A stretch of 64,000 bases of DNA from HGM04593 sp045654645 (lineage in GTDB: Bacteria > Bacteroidota > Bacteroidia > Bacteroidales > Bacteroidaceae): positions 43,514 through 107,513 of the forward strand of contig JAZONR010000044.1 in NCBI GenBank assembly GCA_045654645.1. The letters are read 5' to 3'. This document shows, piece by piece, positions 1 through 9,091 of the stretch. Position 1 is the first letter of the stretch. Each line of letters starts with the position of its first letter. Under the pieces are notes generated by a model, which worked only from the letters and a program-made list of their open reading frames with translations, did not search any database and had not been told where the DNA came from. A program made the position numbers and the translations under genes.

Positions 1-2747
1 CCGCCGGCCAACACCCCCCGTACGGTTATATGGGTTTTCCGCTCAAGTATATTGGCGGTGGGGCCCCCGATGTGCTGTGCGTGAAGTCTGAACTGCCTTT
101 CACCCCCGCGAAACTCTTTCTGCTTGAGATGCTTCTCCCTTATGTCGCCGTTGCGGTGGAGGAGGGTATGCGCCTTGCCAATATAAGCGATGAGCAAGAA
201 CGTCTTGAGGAGCTTCGCAGTGCCTATGCTCTCTATCTCACAGAGCAGAAACGCGAAAATCTTCTCAAACGTGTTTCAATGTCGGTCGTTTCATCGATGC
301 GTCCGTTTATGGACCGTATGGCTAATGAGTTGCGTGCCCTGCGTGCTGTTTGTGCTTCGCAGGATGCAGAGCGCAAGCTCCTGTATGTTGCAGAGCTCAC
401 CAAAAGCCTCGATGACTTGAACGTAATCCTCGAGCGCTGGATCAGAATGCGCCACGGTGATATGAATCTGCAGGTGGAGAGCTTTGCCGTCAAGGAACTG
501 TTTGCTATCATTGAGAAGAGCAGGCAACTGATGGAGTCGCGCGGTATATCACTTTCCGTGCTCACCACCGAAGCTGTTGTGAAGGCCGATAAGGTGCTCA
601 CCCTCTTTATGATAAACACTCTTATTGACAATGCCGCAAAGTTCACGCCCAAAGGCGGTAGCATCTCGTTGGAGTGTGTAGAGTCTCCGAACTATGTGGA
701 AATTGCTGTTGCCGACACCGGCATCGGTATCTCAAAGGCCGATATTGACCGCATACTCAACAGCAAGGTCTATGATGCTGCAACCATTGGTGGTGATAAT
801 GCCTTGTTGCAACCTCAGAACAAGGGAGGTGGCTTCGGGCTTATGAACTGCAAGGGTATTATAGAGAAATACAGGAAGACCGACCCTCTGTTCTCGGTCT
901 GCTCAATGGATATAAAGGGCGAAAAGGGGCGTGGCAGCCGTTTCTCTTTCCGTCTGCCTAAAGGGATGTTGCGTCTCGTTCTGCTGTTGCTGATGATGCT
1001 GTCCGGCGTTTCGAGTGCAAATGGTGCTGCGCCCGAATATAGTGCCGACAGCAGTGCTGCGCTCTTCTACGAGGTGCGCCTATGTGCCGACTCTCTCTAC
1101 AATGGCAATGCCTGCGGAAACTATGACCAGGCCTTTGCTCAAGGCAATAGGGCTCTCTCTCTTCTCAATGATTATTATCGCGCAACTGTGGGCGGCAACG
1201 ATACTCTCAGCCTTGCAGGGGGGCAATATGCCGAACTGCAGTGGTGGCGCAACAATCTTTTTGCCGACCATTTCACCGAGGATATCTTCTACAATATCCT
1301 TGACCTTCGCAATGAACTTGCTGTTGCTTCTCTTGCCCTGCAAGAGTGGCAGCACTACCGTTATAACAACTACATCTATTCAACCCTCTACAGGCTTGTG
1401 CACGAAGATAAGGGCATTGCTCTGCGCTATGAACAGGCACGCGATATGCTTGCTCTGCGTCGTGCACTGCTGGCCATCTTCTGCTTCATACTGCTGTCTA
1501 TGCTTCTCTATTTTATTGTTGTCTATCTGCGCCACTCCGTTGTGGGCAAGGCCAATGAAAGAGCTGTTGCCGATATCAATTTGAAACTGCTTGAACTTGT
1601 TGCAGCATCGCCGCAGGGCTGCACGCAACAGCTTCTGCAGAGTGTTGTAGATGAAATTCACACGCTGATGGGGGAGCGTATGTGCATCACTCGTGTTTCC
1701 ATTGTTTTGCGCGCCGCTCAACGGGGGGTGTTTGCAACCTCTCCTGTGGCAGCCCCCGGAGAAAGGGCCGATGTCTATCTGCACGGCGTGCTCGACGATG
1801 GTGCACCCTACATCTCATCATCATCTCTGCTGCGTGCACTGCCGCTCTTTGCTGTGGTACAAGGCAAGGAGGTGCTTGTGGGTGCCATTGAGATTGTTAC
1901 CGAGCGCCCATTGAGCGACAACGAAGCAGTGAGCCTTGAACTGGTGGCCCGCTTTGTGGCAACAGCCCTCTACCACAGCCAGGTGCGCGTAGCCGGCCGC
2001 TATACAGCGCTCGAGGAGATTAACGAGGAGACAGAGCGCATAAAACTCGAGGAGAACCGTCTGCACGTGCAGAATATGGTAATGGATAACTGTCTCTCGC
2101 TGATAAAGCACGAAACGGTCTATTATCCCAGCAGAGTGCGCGAGTTGGCGCTAAAGGCTCAGGCAAGTATTGTGGAGCGTGGCTCCAACATAGCACAGAT
2201 GGGCGAGCTGGTGGATTATTATAGCTCAATATTCGGCATTTTGAGCAATCAGGCCAAGCGTGAACTCGATACTATGTGCTTTAGCCTTATGACAGTGCGT
2301 CTCGATACTCTTTTTGAAGCAGCAACACGCTATCTGTCGCGTCGGGTAGCAAAACAGGGTGTAGCCCTTTCGTTGAGTTTTGAGCCGACCGATGCAACAG
2401 TTTCGGTTGATTCAGACTTTGCAACCTATCTCTTTGAGGTGCTGCTTGATGCAGCCCTTGCCATAGGAAAGGAGGGGGCTCTGCAGTTGCGCGCCACTGA
2501 TGGCGGTGAATTTGTCAAGGTGGAGCTTGTTGATAACCGTATGCATCTGACGGCCAACGAAGCAGCCCTTCTCTTCACTCCATCGGGTAACAACATTGCC
2601 GGCGACGGCACACTGCGTTCAATGGAATATCTAATAGCAAAAGAGATAGTGCGTATGCACGAAGAGTATACAGGGCGCCACGGAAGTCGTGTGGAAGCAC
2701 GTTCCGATGTTGCCGCAACAGTAATAATGTTTACATTGCCAAAGTGA
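1..2747 (+). CDS. Sensor histidine kinase, DUF5112/DUF5113 type (5' end outside window)
   Basis: The frame is open from base 3, so the N-terminus lies upstream of the window; residues here are counted from the ATG at 30. An HATPase_c domain comes first, with an N box near 196, DTGIGIS near 229 and a glycine box GGGFGL near 266, but the helix before it has no clear phospho-accepting histidine. A hydrophobic stretch (about 313-333), an extracytoplasmic-looking region, a membrane helix (about 482-503) and a GAF-like region follow. The C-terminus has an H-box-like KHETVYYP (His 694) and then a second ATPase-like region without recognisable N or G boxes. The layout fits Bacteroidales kinases annotated with DUF5112/DUF5113. 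The response regulator gene follows after 7 bases, so the two are probably partners. The signal sensed is unknown. Confidence 0.8.
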   Translation, partial: AGQHPPYGYMGFPLKYIGGGAPDVLCVKSELPFTPAKLFLLEMLLPYVAVAVEEGMRLANISDEQERLEELRSAYALYLTEQKRENLLKRVSMSVVSSMRPFMDRMANELRALRAVCASQDAERKLLYVAELTKSLDDLNVILERWIRMRHGDMNLQVESFAVKELFAIIEKSRQLMESRGISLSVLTTEAVVKADKVLTLFMINTLIDNAAKFTPKGGSISLECVESPNYVEIAVADTGIGISKADIDRILNSKVYDAATIGGDNALLQPQNKGGGFGLMNCKGIIEKYRKTDPLFSVCSMDIKGEKGRGSRFSFRLPKGMLRLVLLLLMMLSGVSSANGAAPEYSADSSAALFYEVRLCADSLYNGNACGNYDQAFAQGNRALSLLNDYYRATVGGNDTLSLAGGQYAELQWWRNNLFADHFTEDIFYNILDLRNELAVASLALQEWQHYRYNNYIYSTLYRLVHEDKGIALRYEQARDMLALRRALLAIFCFILLSMLLYFIVVYLRHSVVGKANERAVADINLKLLELVAASPQGCTQQLLQSVVDEIHTLMGERMCITRVSIVLRAAQRGVFATSPVAAPGERADVYLHGVLDDGAPYISSSSLLRALPLFAVVQGKEVLVGAIEIVTERPLSDNEAVSLELVARFVATALYHSQVRVAGRYTALEEINEETERIKLEENRLHVQNMVMDNCLSLIKHETVYYPSRVRELALKAQASIVERGSNIAQMGELVDYYSSIFGILSNQAKRELDTMCFSLMTVRLDTLFEAATRYLSRRVAKQGVALSLSFEPTDATVSVDSDFATYLFEVLLDAALAIGKEGALQLRATDGGEFVKVELVDNRMHLTANEAALLFTPSGNNIAGDGTLRSMEYLIAKEIVRMHEEYTGRHGSRVEARSDVAATVIMFTLPK

Positions 2748-2754
2748 ATAGAAA

Positions 2755-3474
2755 ATGGAAAAATTCAGTGTAATAATAGTGGAGGATGCAAAGCTTGAGC
2801 TCAAGGGTACCGAGGAGATTTTTCGCACGGAACTTCCCGAAGCCGATATCATTGGTGTGGCATCAAGCGAAAGTGAACTAAACGTTCTTTTGCAGCAGTC
2901 GTTGCCCAACCTTCTGTTGCTCGACCTTGGTTTGGGTGGCTCCACAACCGTTGGGGTGGATATTTGCGCCAAGGTCAAGCGCAACCATCCCGAAGTTAAG
3001 GTGTTGGTCTTCACTGGCGAACTCCTGAACGAAAAGTTGTGGGTTGATGTGCTGGATGCAGGTGCCGATGGCATAGCCCTGAAGACCGGCGAGCTGCTTA
3101 CAAAATATGAAATTTATAATGTGATGGCCGGCAAACGCAATGTCTTCAACCAGCCCGTGCTCGAGAAGATGGTCGCCCGTTTTCGTGAGAATGTCAATAG
3201 AGAGACAGCACGCCAAAAATCACTCATTCGCTATGAGATTGACCGCTATGATGAGTGTTTCCTGCGCCATTTGGCCCTTGGCTACACCAAGGAGATGGTA
3301 TCTTCGCTCAAGACAATGCCTTTTGGTGTAAAATCGCTCGAGAAGCGTCAAGCCGACCTCATAACCCGTCTCTTCCCGGAGGGCGAACAGCGCGGTGTCA
3401 ATGTTACACGTCTTGTGGTGAGGGCCATAGAGCTCCACATTATAGATGCCGAAAATCTTGAAGCCGATGAATAA
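2755..3474 (+). CDS. Response regulator with non-standard output domain (DUF5932-like)
   Basis: The N-terminal 120 residues form a receiver domain: acidic residues after the first strand (VEDAK), the phospho-acceptor Asp in LLLLDLGLGG near residue 61, and a Lys near 105 (ALKTG). The C-terminal 110 residues resemble neither a classic LuxR, OmpR nor LytTR output domain, but contain LALGYTKEMVSSL and SLEKRQADL, which read like a divergent helix-turn-helix. Bacteroidales proteins of this layout are annotated with DUF5932. It lies 7 bases after the sensor kinase and overlaps the next gene by 8 bases, so the three are probably co-transcribed. Target genes cannot be told from sequence. Confidence 0.8.
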   Translation: MEKFSVIIVEDAKLELKGTEEIFRTELPEADIIGVASSESELNVLLQQSLPNLLLLDLGLGGSTTVGVDICAKVKRNHPEVKVLVFTGELLNEKLWVDVLDAGADGIALKTGELLTKYEIYNVMAGKRNVFNQPVLEKMVARFRENVNRETARQKSLIRYEIDRYDECFLRHLALGYTKEMVSSLKTMPFGVKSLEKRQADLITRLFPEGEQRGVNVTRLVVRAIELHIIDAENLEADE

Positions 3475-4189
3475 TAGTCGCAAACACTACTATCCTCTGC
3501 TCCTTTATGTGGCGTTGCTGCTCCTTGTGTGGGTGTTCTCTTTCTTTAGGGATATTACACTCCTGCTCACCGGCAGTGCACAAAGTGCAGCCTCGCTCAT
3601 CAGTGCCGAGGGGGTGCGTTGGGCGGTGCGTGCAGCTCTGCCTTCGCTTAGGGCTGTGCCTTGGGGTGTTGCTCTGCTTCTTATGGCAACGATAGGGTTG
3701 TTGCAAGGCTCGGGCTTTATAAAGAGTGTGAGCACCTTGTTGCATCTGCGTTGTCTCACCGCCACTCAGTGGCGTGCCTTCGGCTTTGCTGCAGTTGCTG
3801 CGGTCATTTATGGAGTGCTGCTCTATATCTCCTCTTCTGCTCCCTGGAACTTGTTGTGTGGCGTTACCAATGAGCCGGCCCTTTCGCCTTTGCTGCAAGG
3901 GTGGCCATTGTTCCTTTTTATTGGAGTGCTGTGTGTGTCGCTCGTGTATGGCTTCATTGTCGGCAACTATCGTTCGGCAATGGATGTGGCCAGTTCGGTG
4001 GGAAACACCGTCTCTCTCTTTGTCCCGGCAATTATGGCGCTAATTCCGGCATCGGGCATCATCCCCTGTTTGCATTATGTGGTGGGTGATGCGCTTTCGC
4101 AACAGTTGTTGAACATTGTGGCACTGTTTCTCTATGCGCTGCCGTTTGTCTGCATTATAATTATGAACTCACTTTCAAAAAAAGATTAA
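3467..4189 (+). CDS. Polytopic inner-membrane protein
   Basis: About 240 residues with roughly six hydrophobic helices (near residues 10-30, 60-85, 100-120, 145-165, 180-205 and 215-235). I do not recognise the family with confidence; the glycine-rich helix LLMATIGLLQGSGF recalls the AbgT transporter superfamily, but the protein is about half the usual transporter length. I start at the ATG at 3467, which overlaps the response-regulator stop by 8 bases, not the in-frame ATG at 3446. It is followed 5 bases later by the GAF-domain reductase, so it probably belongs to the same transcription unit. It could be the membrane partner of the two-component system, but that rests on position only. Confidence 0.6.
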   Translation: MNNSRKHYYPLLLYVALLLLVWVFSFFRDITLLLTGSAQSAASLISAEGVRWAVRAALPSLRAVPWGVALLLMATIGLLQGSGFIKSVSTLLHLRCLTATQWRAFGFAAVAAVIYGVLLYISSSAPWNLLCGVTNEPALSPLLQGWPLFLFIGVLCVSLVYGFIVGNYRSAMDVASSVGNTVSLFVPAIMALIPASGIIPCLHYVVGDALSQQLLNIVALFLYALPFVCIIIMNSLSKKD

Positions 4190-4194
4190 ACCTT

Positions 4195-4665
4195 ATGGCC
4201 GAAGAGTTGCTCGTTGCCCAAGGTGGCAAGGATAAGAAATATGAACTGCTCTACAAGCAGGTTGCTGCGCTTTTGCAAGGCGAAAGCGATATAATAGCCA
4301 ATATGGCCAATGTGGCGGCAATGATACAGGAGACCTTCCGTTTCTGGTGGACGGGCTTTTATCGCGTTGTCGGTGATGAGCTTGTGCTTGGTCCGTTTCA
4401 AGGCCCGTTGGCTTGCAGCCGCATAAAATATGGCCGTGGTGTGTGTGGCACAGCCTGGAAAGAGGGTGCAACACAGGTTGTTCCCGATGTTGAACTTTTC
4501 CCCGGGCACATTGCCTGCAGCAGCGCTTCCCGCAGTGAAATTGTGGTGCCTTTGTTCGGCCCTGACGGTGGCGTTACCGCAGTGCTTGATATTGACAGCG
4601 AGTATCTCGCCACCTTTGACAGTATCGACCGTTATTGGCTCGAGAAAATTGTGGCGTTGATGTGA
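4195..4665 (+). CDS. msrC: Free methionine-(R)-sulfoxide reductase (GAF domain)
   Basis: A 156-residue single GAF domain that reduces free methionine-R-sulfoxide in the cytoplasm using thioredoxin, part of oxidative damage repair. The three family cysteines are present at 74, 84 and 108; their spacing (10 and 24 residues) equals that of the E. coli enzyme's Cys84, 94 and 118. Typical motifs are GRGVCGTAW and VLDIDSEYLATFDSID near the C-terminus. Length is normal for the family. It begins 5 bases after the membrane protein gene, probably as the last gene of the kinase operon. No terminator is obvious right after the stop. Confidence 0.92.
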   Translation: MAEELLVAQGGKDKKYELLYKQVAALLQGESDIIANMANVAAMIQETFRFWWTGFYRVVGDELVLGPFQGPLACSRIKYGRGVCGTAWKEGATQVVPDVELFPGHIACSSASRSEIVVPLFGPDGGVTAVLDIDSEYLATFDSIDRYWLEKIVALM

Positions 4666-4695
4666 ATGTTGTGAGTTGTGGCGCAGTTTGGTGGG

Positions 4696-5196
4696 TTATC
4701 TTGCGCCCAGAGGCATCACGCGCAACCACACCTCACTAATCCAGTTGCTATCCTCCTCGCCAAGGTTATATTCCACATAGAGAATGTTCTTGTTCTCCTC
4801 GCTGAATCTGTATCGCAGATTAGATATGGTGTTATTAAGACTCTTGTCCAGATAGTGGTTGTTGATATATTCGAGATAGGTATTGTTGTCTCTCATCTCC
4901 ATTTCGCCTTGTTGGGTGATGAATGACAAGGTGCTAATCTGTGTCTCATTGCTGTTAGCTTCCTTTATTGGGATGTTTACACCAAGAATAACGAAATACT
5001 CCATTTTCTCGGTAATGGTTTTGAAAATCTGCTTGCCAATGTAGGCTTTACCGCCATTCTCGGTGTTTACCTCTTCTACATATTGCCACATTCCAACCAG
5101 AGGCTCAATCCTCTTGTCTATCTGTAATTCCTGGGCCTTAATCTCACAAGTTGCGCCAAGCAGCACAGTCGCCAATAGAAACATAAACTTTTTCAT
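4696..5196 (-). CDS. Secreted DUF4488-type protein
   Basis: A 166-residue protein with a signal peptide (MKKFMFLLATVLLGATC..KAQE, cleavage near residue 22). The mature part contains LVGMWQYVEE near its start and alternating strands, as in the small lipocalin-like DUF4488 family common in Bacteroidales; its function is unknown there too. It is convergent with the reductase gene, with only 30 bases between stops, and stands alone. Upstream on the minus strand is TATCTTTT near 5255, a weak match to the Bacteroidota -7 element. Confidence 0.7.
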   Translation of the reverse strand: MKKFMFLLATVLLGATCEIKAQELQIDKRIEPLVGMWQYVEEVNTENGGKAYIGKQIFKTITEKMEYFVILGVNIPIKEANSNETQISTLSFITQQGEMEMRDNNTYLEYINNHYLDKSLNNTISNLRYRFSEENKNILYVEYNLGEEDSNWISEVWLRVMPLGAR

Positions 5197-5332
5197 AGCA
5201 GTATGGTTTTAAGGATTATACGTTATCGCATTTAACCTTTCGCAATGTACGAAAAAAAGATAATAAATCTTTTATTTGCAACAATTTTTTTCTTATTGCA
5301 CCAACAAGGCTGCTCTATGCGTTATTTTTTTG

Positions 5333-5340
5333 TAAATTTG
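5333..5340 (+). promoter_or_regulatory. -7 promoter element TAAATTTG
   Basis: Matches the Bacteroidota -7 consensus TAnnTTTG, 42 bases before the ATG at 5382. No good -33 TTTG was found at the expected distance, so the assignment is moderate. It supports starting the DUF454 gene at 5382. Confidence 0.5.
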
Positions 5341-5381
5341 CGCTACTGTTGAAGTATGATCTCCCTTTTTTACCCTTTGAT

Positions 5382-5750
5382 ATGAAATATATCCTTGCGT
5401 TTCTTGGTTCCGTGGCACTTGTGCTGGGTATTGTGGGTGTCTTTTTGCCGGTACTCCCCACCACGCCATTCCTGTTGCTTGCCGCTGCACTCTATTTGCG
5501 CAGCTCGCAGCGCCTATATGAGTGGCTTATGTCGCACAAGCATCTTGGTCCCTACATAAAGAATTTCCGCGAGAATAAAGCCATTCCTCTGAGGGTGAAA
5601 ATTGTGTCGGTTACACTTGTGTGGGTAACCTTGCTCTATTGCGCCATCTTCGTTGCCAAAGAGTGGTGGATGAGCTTGATTTTCATAACAATAGCAACGT
5701 GCGTTACACTGCACATACTGCACTACAAGACTTTGAGAAAGAACAACTGA
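5382..5750 (+). CDS. DUF454 (YbaN-like) inner-membrane protein
   Basis: A 122-residue membrane protein of the YbaN/DUF454 family. The family signature is clear: an N-terminal helix followed by GVFLPVLPTTPFLLLAAALYLRSSQRLYEWL, then HKHLGPYIKNF with the conserved basic/aromatic pattern, and two more hydrophobic helices near the C-terminus. The family has no established biochemical role. The ATG at 5382 is preferred because a -7 promoter element lies at 5333-5340 and upstream in-frame starts are non-ATG. It is monocistronic or read with trmO downstream (97 bases). Confidence 0.8.
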   Translation: MKYILAFLGSVALVLGIVGVFLPVLPTTPFLLLAAALYLRSSQRLYEWLMSHKHLGPYIKNFRENKAIPLRVKIVSVTLVWVTLLYCAIFVAKEWWMSLIFITIATCVTLHILHYKTLRKNN

Positions 5751-5847
5751 AAGGTCTGCGCATTTTTCTGTTTTTCAGTCAAAAGCGCGCGTATGCGCCA
5801 CATTCCGCCCTTTTTCACTATCTTCGCAATAGACAAAATCCCCTTCT

Positions 5848-6534
5848 ATGAATATTGAGCCTATAGCCTATTATCGCACAAAGTTGCATACAAAATTCGG
5901 GGTGCCACGACAGAGTGGGCTGGTGCCTGAACTGCGTGGTGCTGTGGTGTTTGAGCCTGCATATTGCAATGTAGATGCTGTAAGGGGCATTGGGGGCTTT
6001 GATTTTTTGTGGCTCATTTGGGGGTTCTCTATGAACAGCAGGGCAGCAGGGGAGTGGAGTGCGCTTGTGAGGCCGCCATTGCTTGGTGGTAACCGCTATG
6101 TGGGAGTCTTTGCCACGCGGTCGCCATTCAGGCCTAACGGCTTGGGACTCTCTTCGGTGAGGTTGTTGGGGGTTGAACAAGATGACTCCGCGTTGGTGCT
6201 GCACGTGGCAGGAGCCGACTTGGCTGATGGTACGCCCATATATGATATAAAACCATATGTTGAGTATAGTGATGCTCACACCGGGGTGCGTAGTGGGTTT
6301 GTTGATGAGAAGGAGTGGCAAACGCTTGAGGTCTCTTTCCCCGATGACTTGCGTGGAGTGTTTGGTGATGAGGATTTTGCAGCGTTGATGAGGGTGCTTG
6401 AGCTTGACCCGCGTCCACAGTATCACAACGACCCGGAACGTCTCTATGGCTTGCCTTATGGTGGCTATGATGTGCGCTTTAAGGTTTCTCTTTCCGGCCT
6501 CTTGGAGGTGGTGGATGTTGTAGCTCTCAAATAG
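5848..6534 (+). CDS. trmO: tRNA m6t6A37 methyltransferase TrmO
   Basis: A 228-residue protein of the TsaA/YaeB/TrmO family, which uses S-adenosylmethionine to N6-methylate threonylcarbamoyl-adenosine at position 37 of certain tRNAs. Family motifs are seen in order: GVPRQSGL near residue 18, GFDFLWLIWGF near 47, FATRSPFRPNGLGLSSVRL near 88, DGTPIYDIKPYVEY near 128, and the C-terminal DPRPQYHNDP..YGLPYGGYDVRF near 190. Length is typical of the longer bacterial form. Convergent with the PpiD-like gene and shares a bidirectional terminator with it. Confidence 0.93.
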   Translation: MNIEPIAYYRTKLHTKFGVPRQSGLVPELRGAVVFEPAYCNVDAVRGIGGFDFLWLIWGFSMNSRAAGEWSALVRPPLLGGNRYVGVFATRSPFRPNGLGLSSVRLLGVEQDDSALVLHVAGADLADGTPIYDIKPYVEYSDAHTGVRSGFVDEKEWQTLEVSFPDDLRGVFGDEDFAALMRVLELDPRPQYHNDPERLYGLPYGGYDVRFKVSLSGLLEVVDVVALK

Positions 6535-6584
6535 TGATATTGATTTCTTTTGTTGCCGGGTATCGGTGGCAGTAGGTTAAAATA

Positions 6585-6618
6585 ACAAAGGGTAGCCCGA
6601 ATTTGGGCTACCCTTTGT
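6585..6618. terminator. Bidirectional terminator hairpin
   Basis: A perfect 14-base stem (ACAAAGGGTAGCCC with its complement) and a 6-base loop lie between the convergent trmO and PpiD-like genes. It probably ends transcription from both sides. Confidence 0.8.
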
Positions 6619-6642
6619 CGCTTATACAGCTTATGCTGTTTA

Positions 6643-8850
6643 TCAGAGGTGTTTGAATACCTGGTTTTCGGTCTTGTAAACCTCAGATGCTGCGTTCTGC
6701 AACAACTGGTTGATTACGTTGGGGTTGTTGTAGTAGTCGAGAGACTGAATGTAGGCAGCCTCCTCATCGGCGTTGAATGTGCCGTTCTTGGCCTCCTTTG
6801 AAAGAACCTTTACCACGTAAACACCATAGTCACCCTTGATAGGTGCGCTGGTTTCGCCGGCGTTCATCTTTGCAACTGCTGCGCTGATTACAAGCTCGTC
6901 GTTGTTGGTAGACTGCACTGATGTAGCCTTCTTGTACTCAACCTGGTCGGTGTTGCTGAACTTGATGTTCTGGTTCTCCTTGAGCTGTTCAATGCTCTTG
7001 CCCTTCATCTCGGCTGTCATAAGCTCAGCCTTCTTGTCGTTGGTGAGTGTGTTGTTGATGAAGCTGCTAACCTTGTCATAACCTGCATAACCCTTGGGAG
7101 CAACCTCCTTGATAGCTGCAACAAGCAGATATTTTTTGTTACCGATGCTATACTCCTGGATGTTTGAGATGTCGCCGGCCTTTCTGCTGCCGTCTACAGC
7201 CCAACGGAGAATGTCTCTTGTACCTGTGATGCCGGCGATGTTTACACTGTTGGCATTGAGTGAGTTCTGTGTCTCAAGACGATAGTTGCCTGTGAGTGCG
7301 TTCTTCTCAAGTTCCTCGATGCTCTTGCTGTTTGTAACAACCTGGCTAAGTTTGTTATACTCAACATTGTAGGTGTCGATGCTTGTGGGGATGCGGCGCT
7401 CGATGATGATGGGGTCGTATGCCTCAACCTTGCCCTTCTTCTCCAATACCTGGTAGATGAGCTTTGCATTGGGGCCGAACTCAATCACGTCATAAGCGTT
7501 GATTTTTGCTGTGTACACCTTGTTCTGTGCCTCGGGTGTGGGGATGAAGCCGATGCAGTTGATGAAATCTCTTGTCTTGAACTCAATAGTGTCTGCTGTG
7601 TAGTTCTCGGCAACCTTGTTGAAATCAACCTTGTTGTTGAGTGCGTTGAGAATGCTGTCGGCTGTTGCGTTGAGCTCCTCGGCCGACTGGCTCTGAATAG
7701 CAATGGCGCGCAGCTTTATTGTGTCGGGCACTGTCTCCTTTCTTACATTCATAACAAGGTTGTAGGTGTTGTCGCTCTTGTCGATGAAGGGAGCCTCGGC
7801 CTTTCCTGTCTCGCCCTGCTGGATGCTGAACTTGTGGCCCTCCTTGAACTTGCTCTCATAGCGCTGGCCTGTAGCATCAATGCTTCTTGCATCGATAGTC
7901 CACAAGAAACCATCGTAGGGGCGCTCTGTTGATGAGTAGATAGCAATTTCGTTGATGTCGGCATCCTTGCTCTGGAGCATTGTCGCATACTTCTCGAGCT
8001 CGGCGCGCAGAGGCATCATATCGCTGTCTGTGGGCTTAATCTCGTGGTTGATGTATACAATGTCGAAGAGATCAACGGGCTGCTGAAATCTGTTGCTCTT
8101 GTTAGCCTCGTAGTAGGCCTTCATCTCCTCCTCGCTTATAGCGGGAACCTCGCCTGTGAAGCCGGTGTAGGGATATGCTGCAATCTCAACATTGTAGGTG
8201 TTGTTGTTGAGCTCGAAGTTGCTCTTGGCAACAGCCTCGTTGGGTACTGTTGATGCAAATGCATAGAGCTGAGCGAGCTTTCTGTTGATTACCTCGCAGG
8301 TAATCTCCTTTTCGATGAATTTCCAAGCATCGTGGAGGTTCTTGAGCTCCTCGGGCATTGCGCCTTCCTGGGCATACTTGTTATACTCATCAATAATCAT
8401 ATTCACAAATTCGAGGTTGAAAGCGCCATTGGCTGTTCTAAACTCGGCGGGAAGGCTTGCTGTGTACTGTGAAGCTATGCCACCCCAATTGGTGTTCAGA
8501 ATGTAGGTGAGCTCCTCGTTTGTGAAGTTGATGCCGGCTGCCTGTGCCTGTGCTGTGGCAGTGCGGTAGTTTGCAAGGCTCTCCCAAGCAAGTTGTGTGA
8601 TAGTCTCCTGGTCGCTTTCAGAGAGAGAGACGCCACCTCTTGTGAGGTTATAGGCCTGCTCGCACTCGTTGCGGAAAGCATAGAACTCACTAACCTTGAT
8701 GCCCTCACCGTTGATTACACCAACAGTGGGCTCCTCGGGTGCTTTCTGGAAAAGTTTTACAATGTCTCCTGCTATAAATGCAAAAAGTGCAATACCTATG
8801 AAGGCAATTAGCAGTGAGCCTTTGTTACGTAGCGTTTGTAATGTAGCCAT
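6643..8850 (-). CDS. PpiD/SurA-type peptidyl-prolyl isomerase, membrane anchored
   Basis: A 735-residue periplasmic folding factor anchored by an N-terminal helix (residues 12-30, GSLLIAFIGIALFAFIAGDIV) in the PpiD manner. The first third has the SurA_N-like helical chaperone region (Asn/Gln-rich, EQAYNLTRGG..), followed by parvulin-like rotamase regions (for example around residues 340-460 and the degenerate segment near 590-690). The C-terminus ends with the family-typical YNNPNVINQLLQNA pattern. It lies downstream of the coaX-lptC group on the same strand but has its own -7 element at 8900-8907. Whether the rotamase domains are active cannot be judged from sequence. Confidence 0.88.
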   Translation of the reverse strand: MATLQTLRNKGSLLIAFIGIALFAFIAGDIVKLFQKAPEEPTVGVINGEGIKVSEFYAFRNECEQAYNLTRGGVSLSESDQETITQLAWESLANYRTATAQAQAAGINFTNEELTYILNTNWGGIASQYTASLPAEFRTANGAFNLEFVNMIIDEYNKYAQEGAMPEELKNLHDAWKFIEKEITCEVINRKLAQLYAFASTVPNEAVAKSNFELNNNTYNVEIAAYPYTGFTGEVPAISEEEMKAYYEANKSNRFQQPVDLFDIVYINHEIKPTDSDMMPLRAELEKYATMLQSKDADINEIAIYSSTERPYDGFLWTIDARSIDATGQRYESKFKEGHKFSIQQGETGKAEAPFIDKSDNTYNLVMNVRKETVPDTIKLRAIAIQSQSAEELNATADSILNALNNKVDFNKVAENYTADTIEFKTRDFINCIGFIPTPEAQNKVYTAKINAYDVIEFGPNAKLIYQVLEKKGKVEAYDPIIIERRIPTSIDTYNVEYNKLSQVVTNSKSIEELEKNALTGNYRLETQNSLNANSVNIAGITGTRDILRWAVDGSRKAGDISNIQEYSIGNKKYLLVAAIKEVAPKGYAGYDKVSSFINNTLTNDKKAELMTAEMKGKSIEQLKENQNIKFSNTDQVEYKKATSVQSTNNDELVISAAVAKMNAGETSAPIKGDYGVYVVKVLSKEAKNGTFNADEEAAYIQSLDYYNNPNVINQLLQNAASEVYKTENQVFKHL

Positions 8851-8899
8851 AGTAAAATTTTATTTTTTAGTTTTATAATTTTTTATGTGTACAACACGG

Positions 8900-8907
8900 C
8901 AAAGTTA
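8900..8907 (-). promoter_or_regulatory. -7 promoter element TAACTTTG (minus strand)
   Basis: A match to TAnnTTTG, 50 bases upstream of the PpiD-like start. The -33 element is not clear. The rest of the 240-base gap (8851-9091) is AT-rich and holds only this element and the terminator of the upstream operon. Confidence 0.5.
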
Positions 8908-9060
8908 CTAAAATGGTTGGAATTTTGGTAATAGTTAGGCAAAAAGTTGATGAAAAACGTAATAAAATATCGCGTGTCGGCAACAATTTTTCACTTTGAC
9001 GCTAAATGCAGCGCAAAACACCGTGCACCCAAGGAGTTTGGCAAATGATGTAATATAAAA

Positions 9061-9086
9061 AAATGCAGAGCGTGTGCCCTGCATTT
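9061..9086 (-). terminator. Terminator after the CNNM gene
   Basis: An 8-base stem (AAATGCAG with CTGCATTT) around a 10-base loop; on the minus strand it is followed by a T run. It lies 6 bases after the CNNM stop, ending the coaX-lptC-CNNM operon. Confidence 0.65.
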
Positions 9087-9091
9087 GTGTG

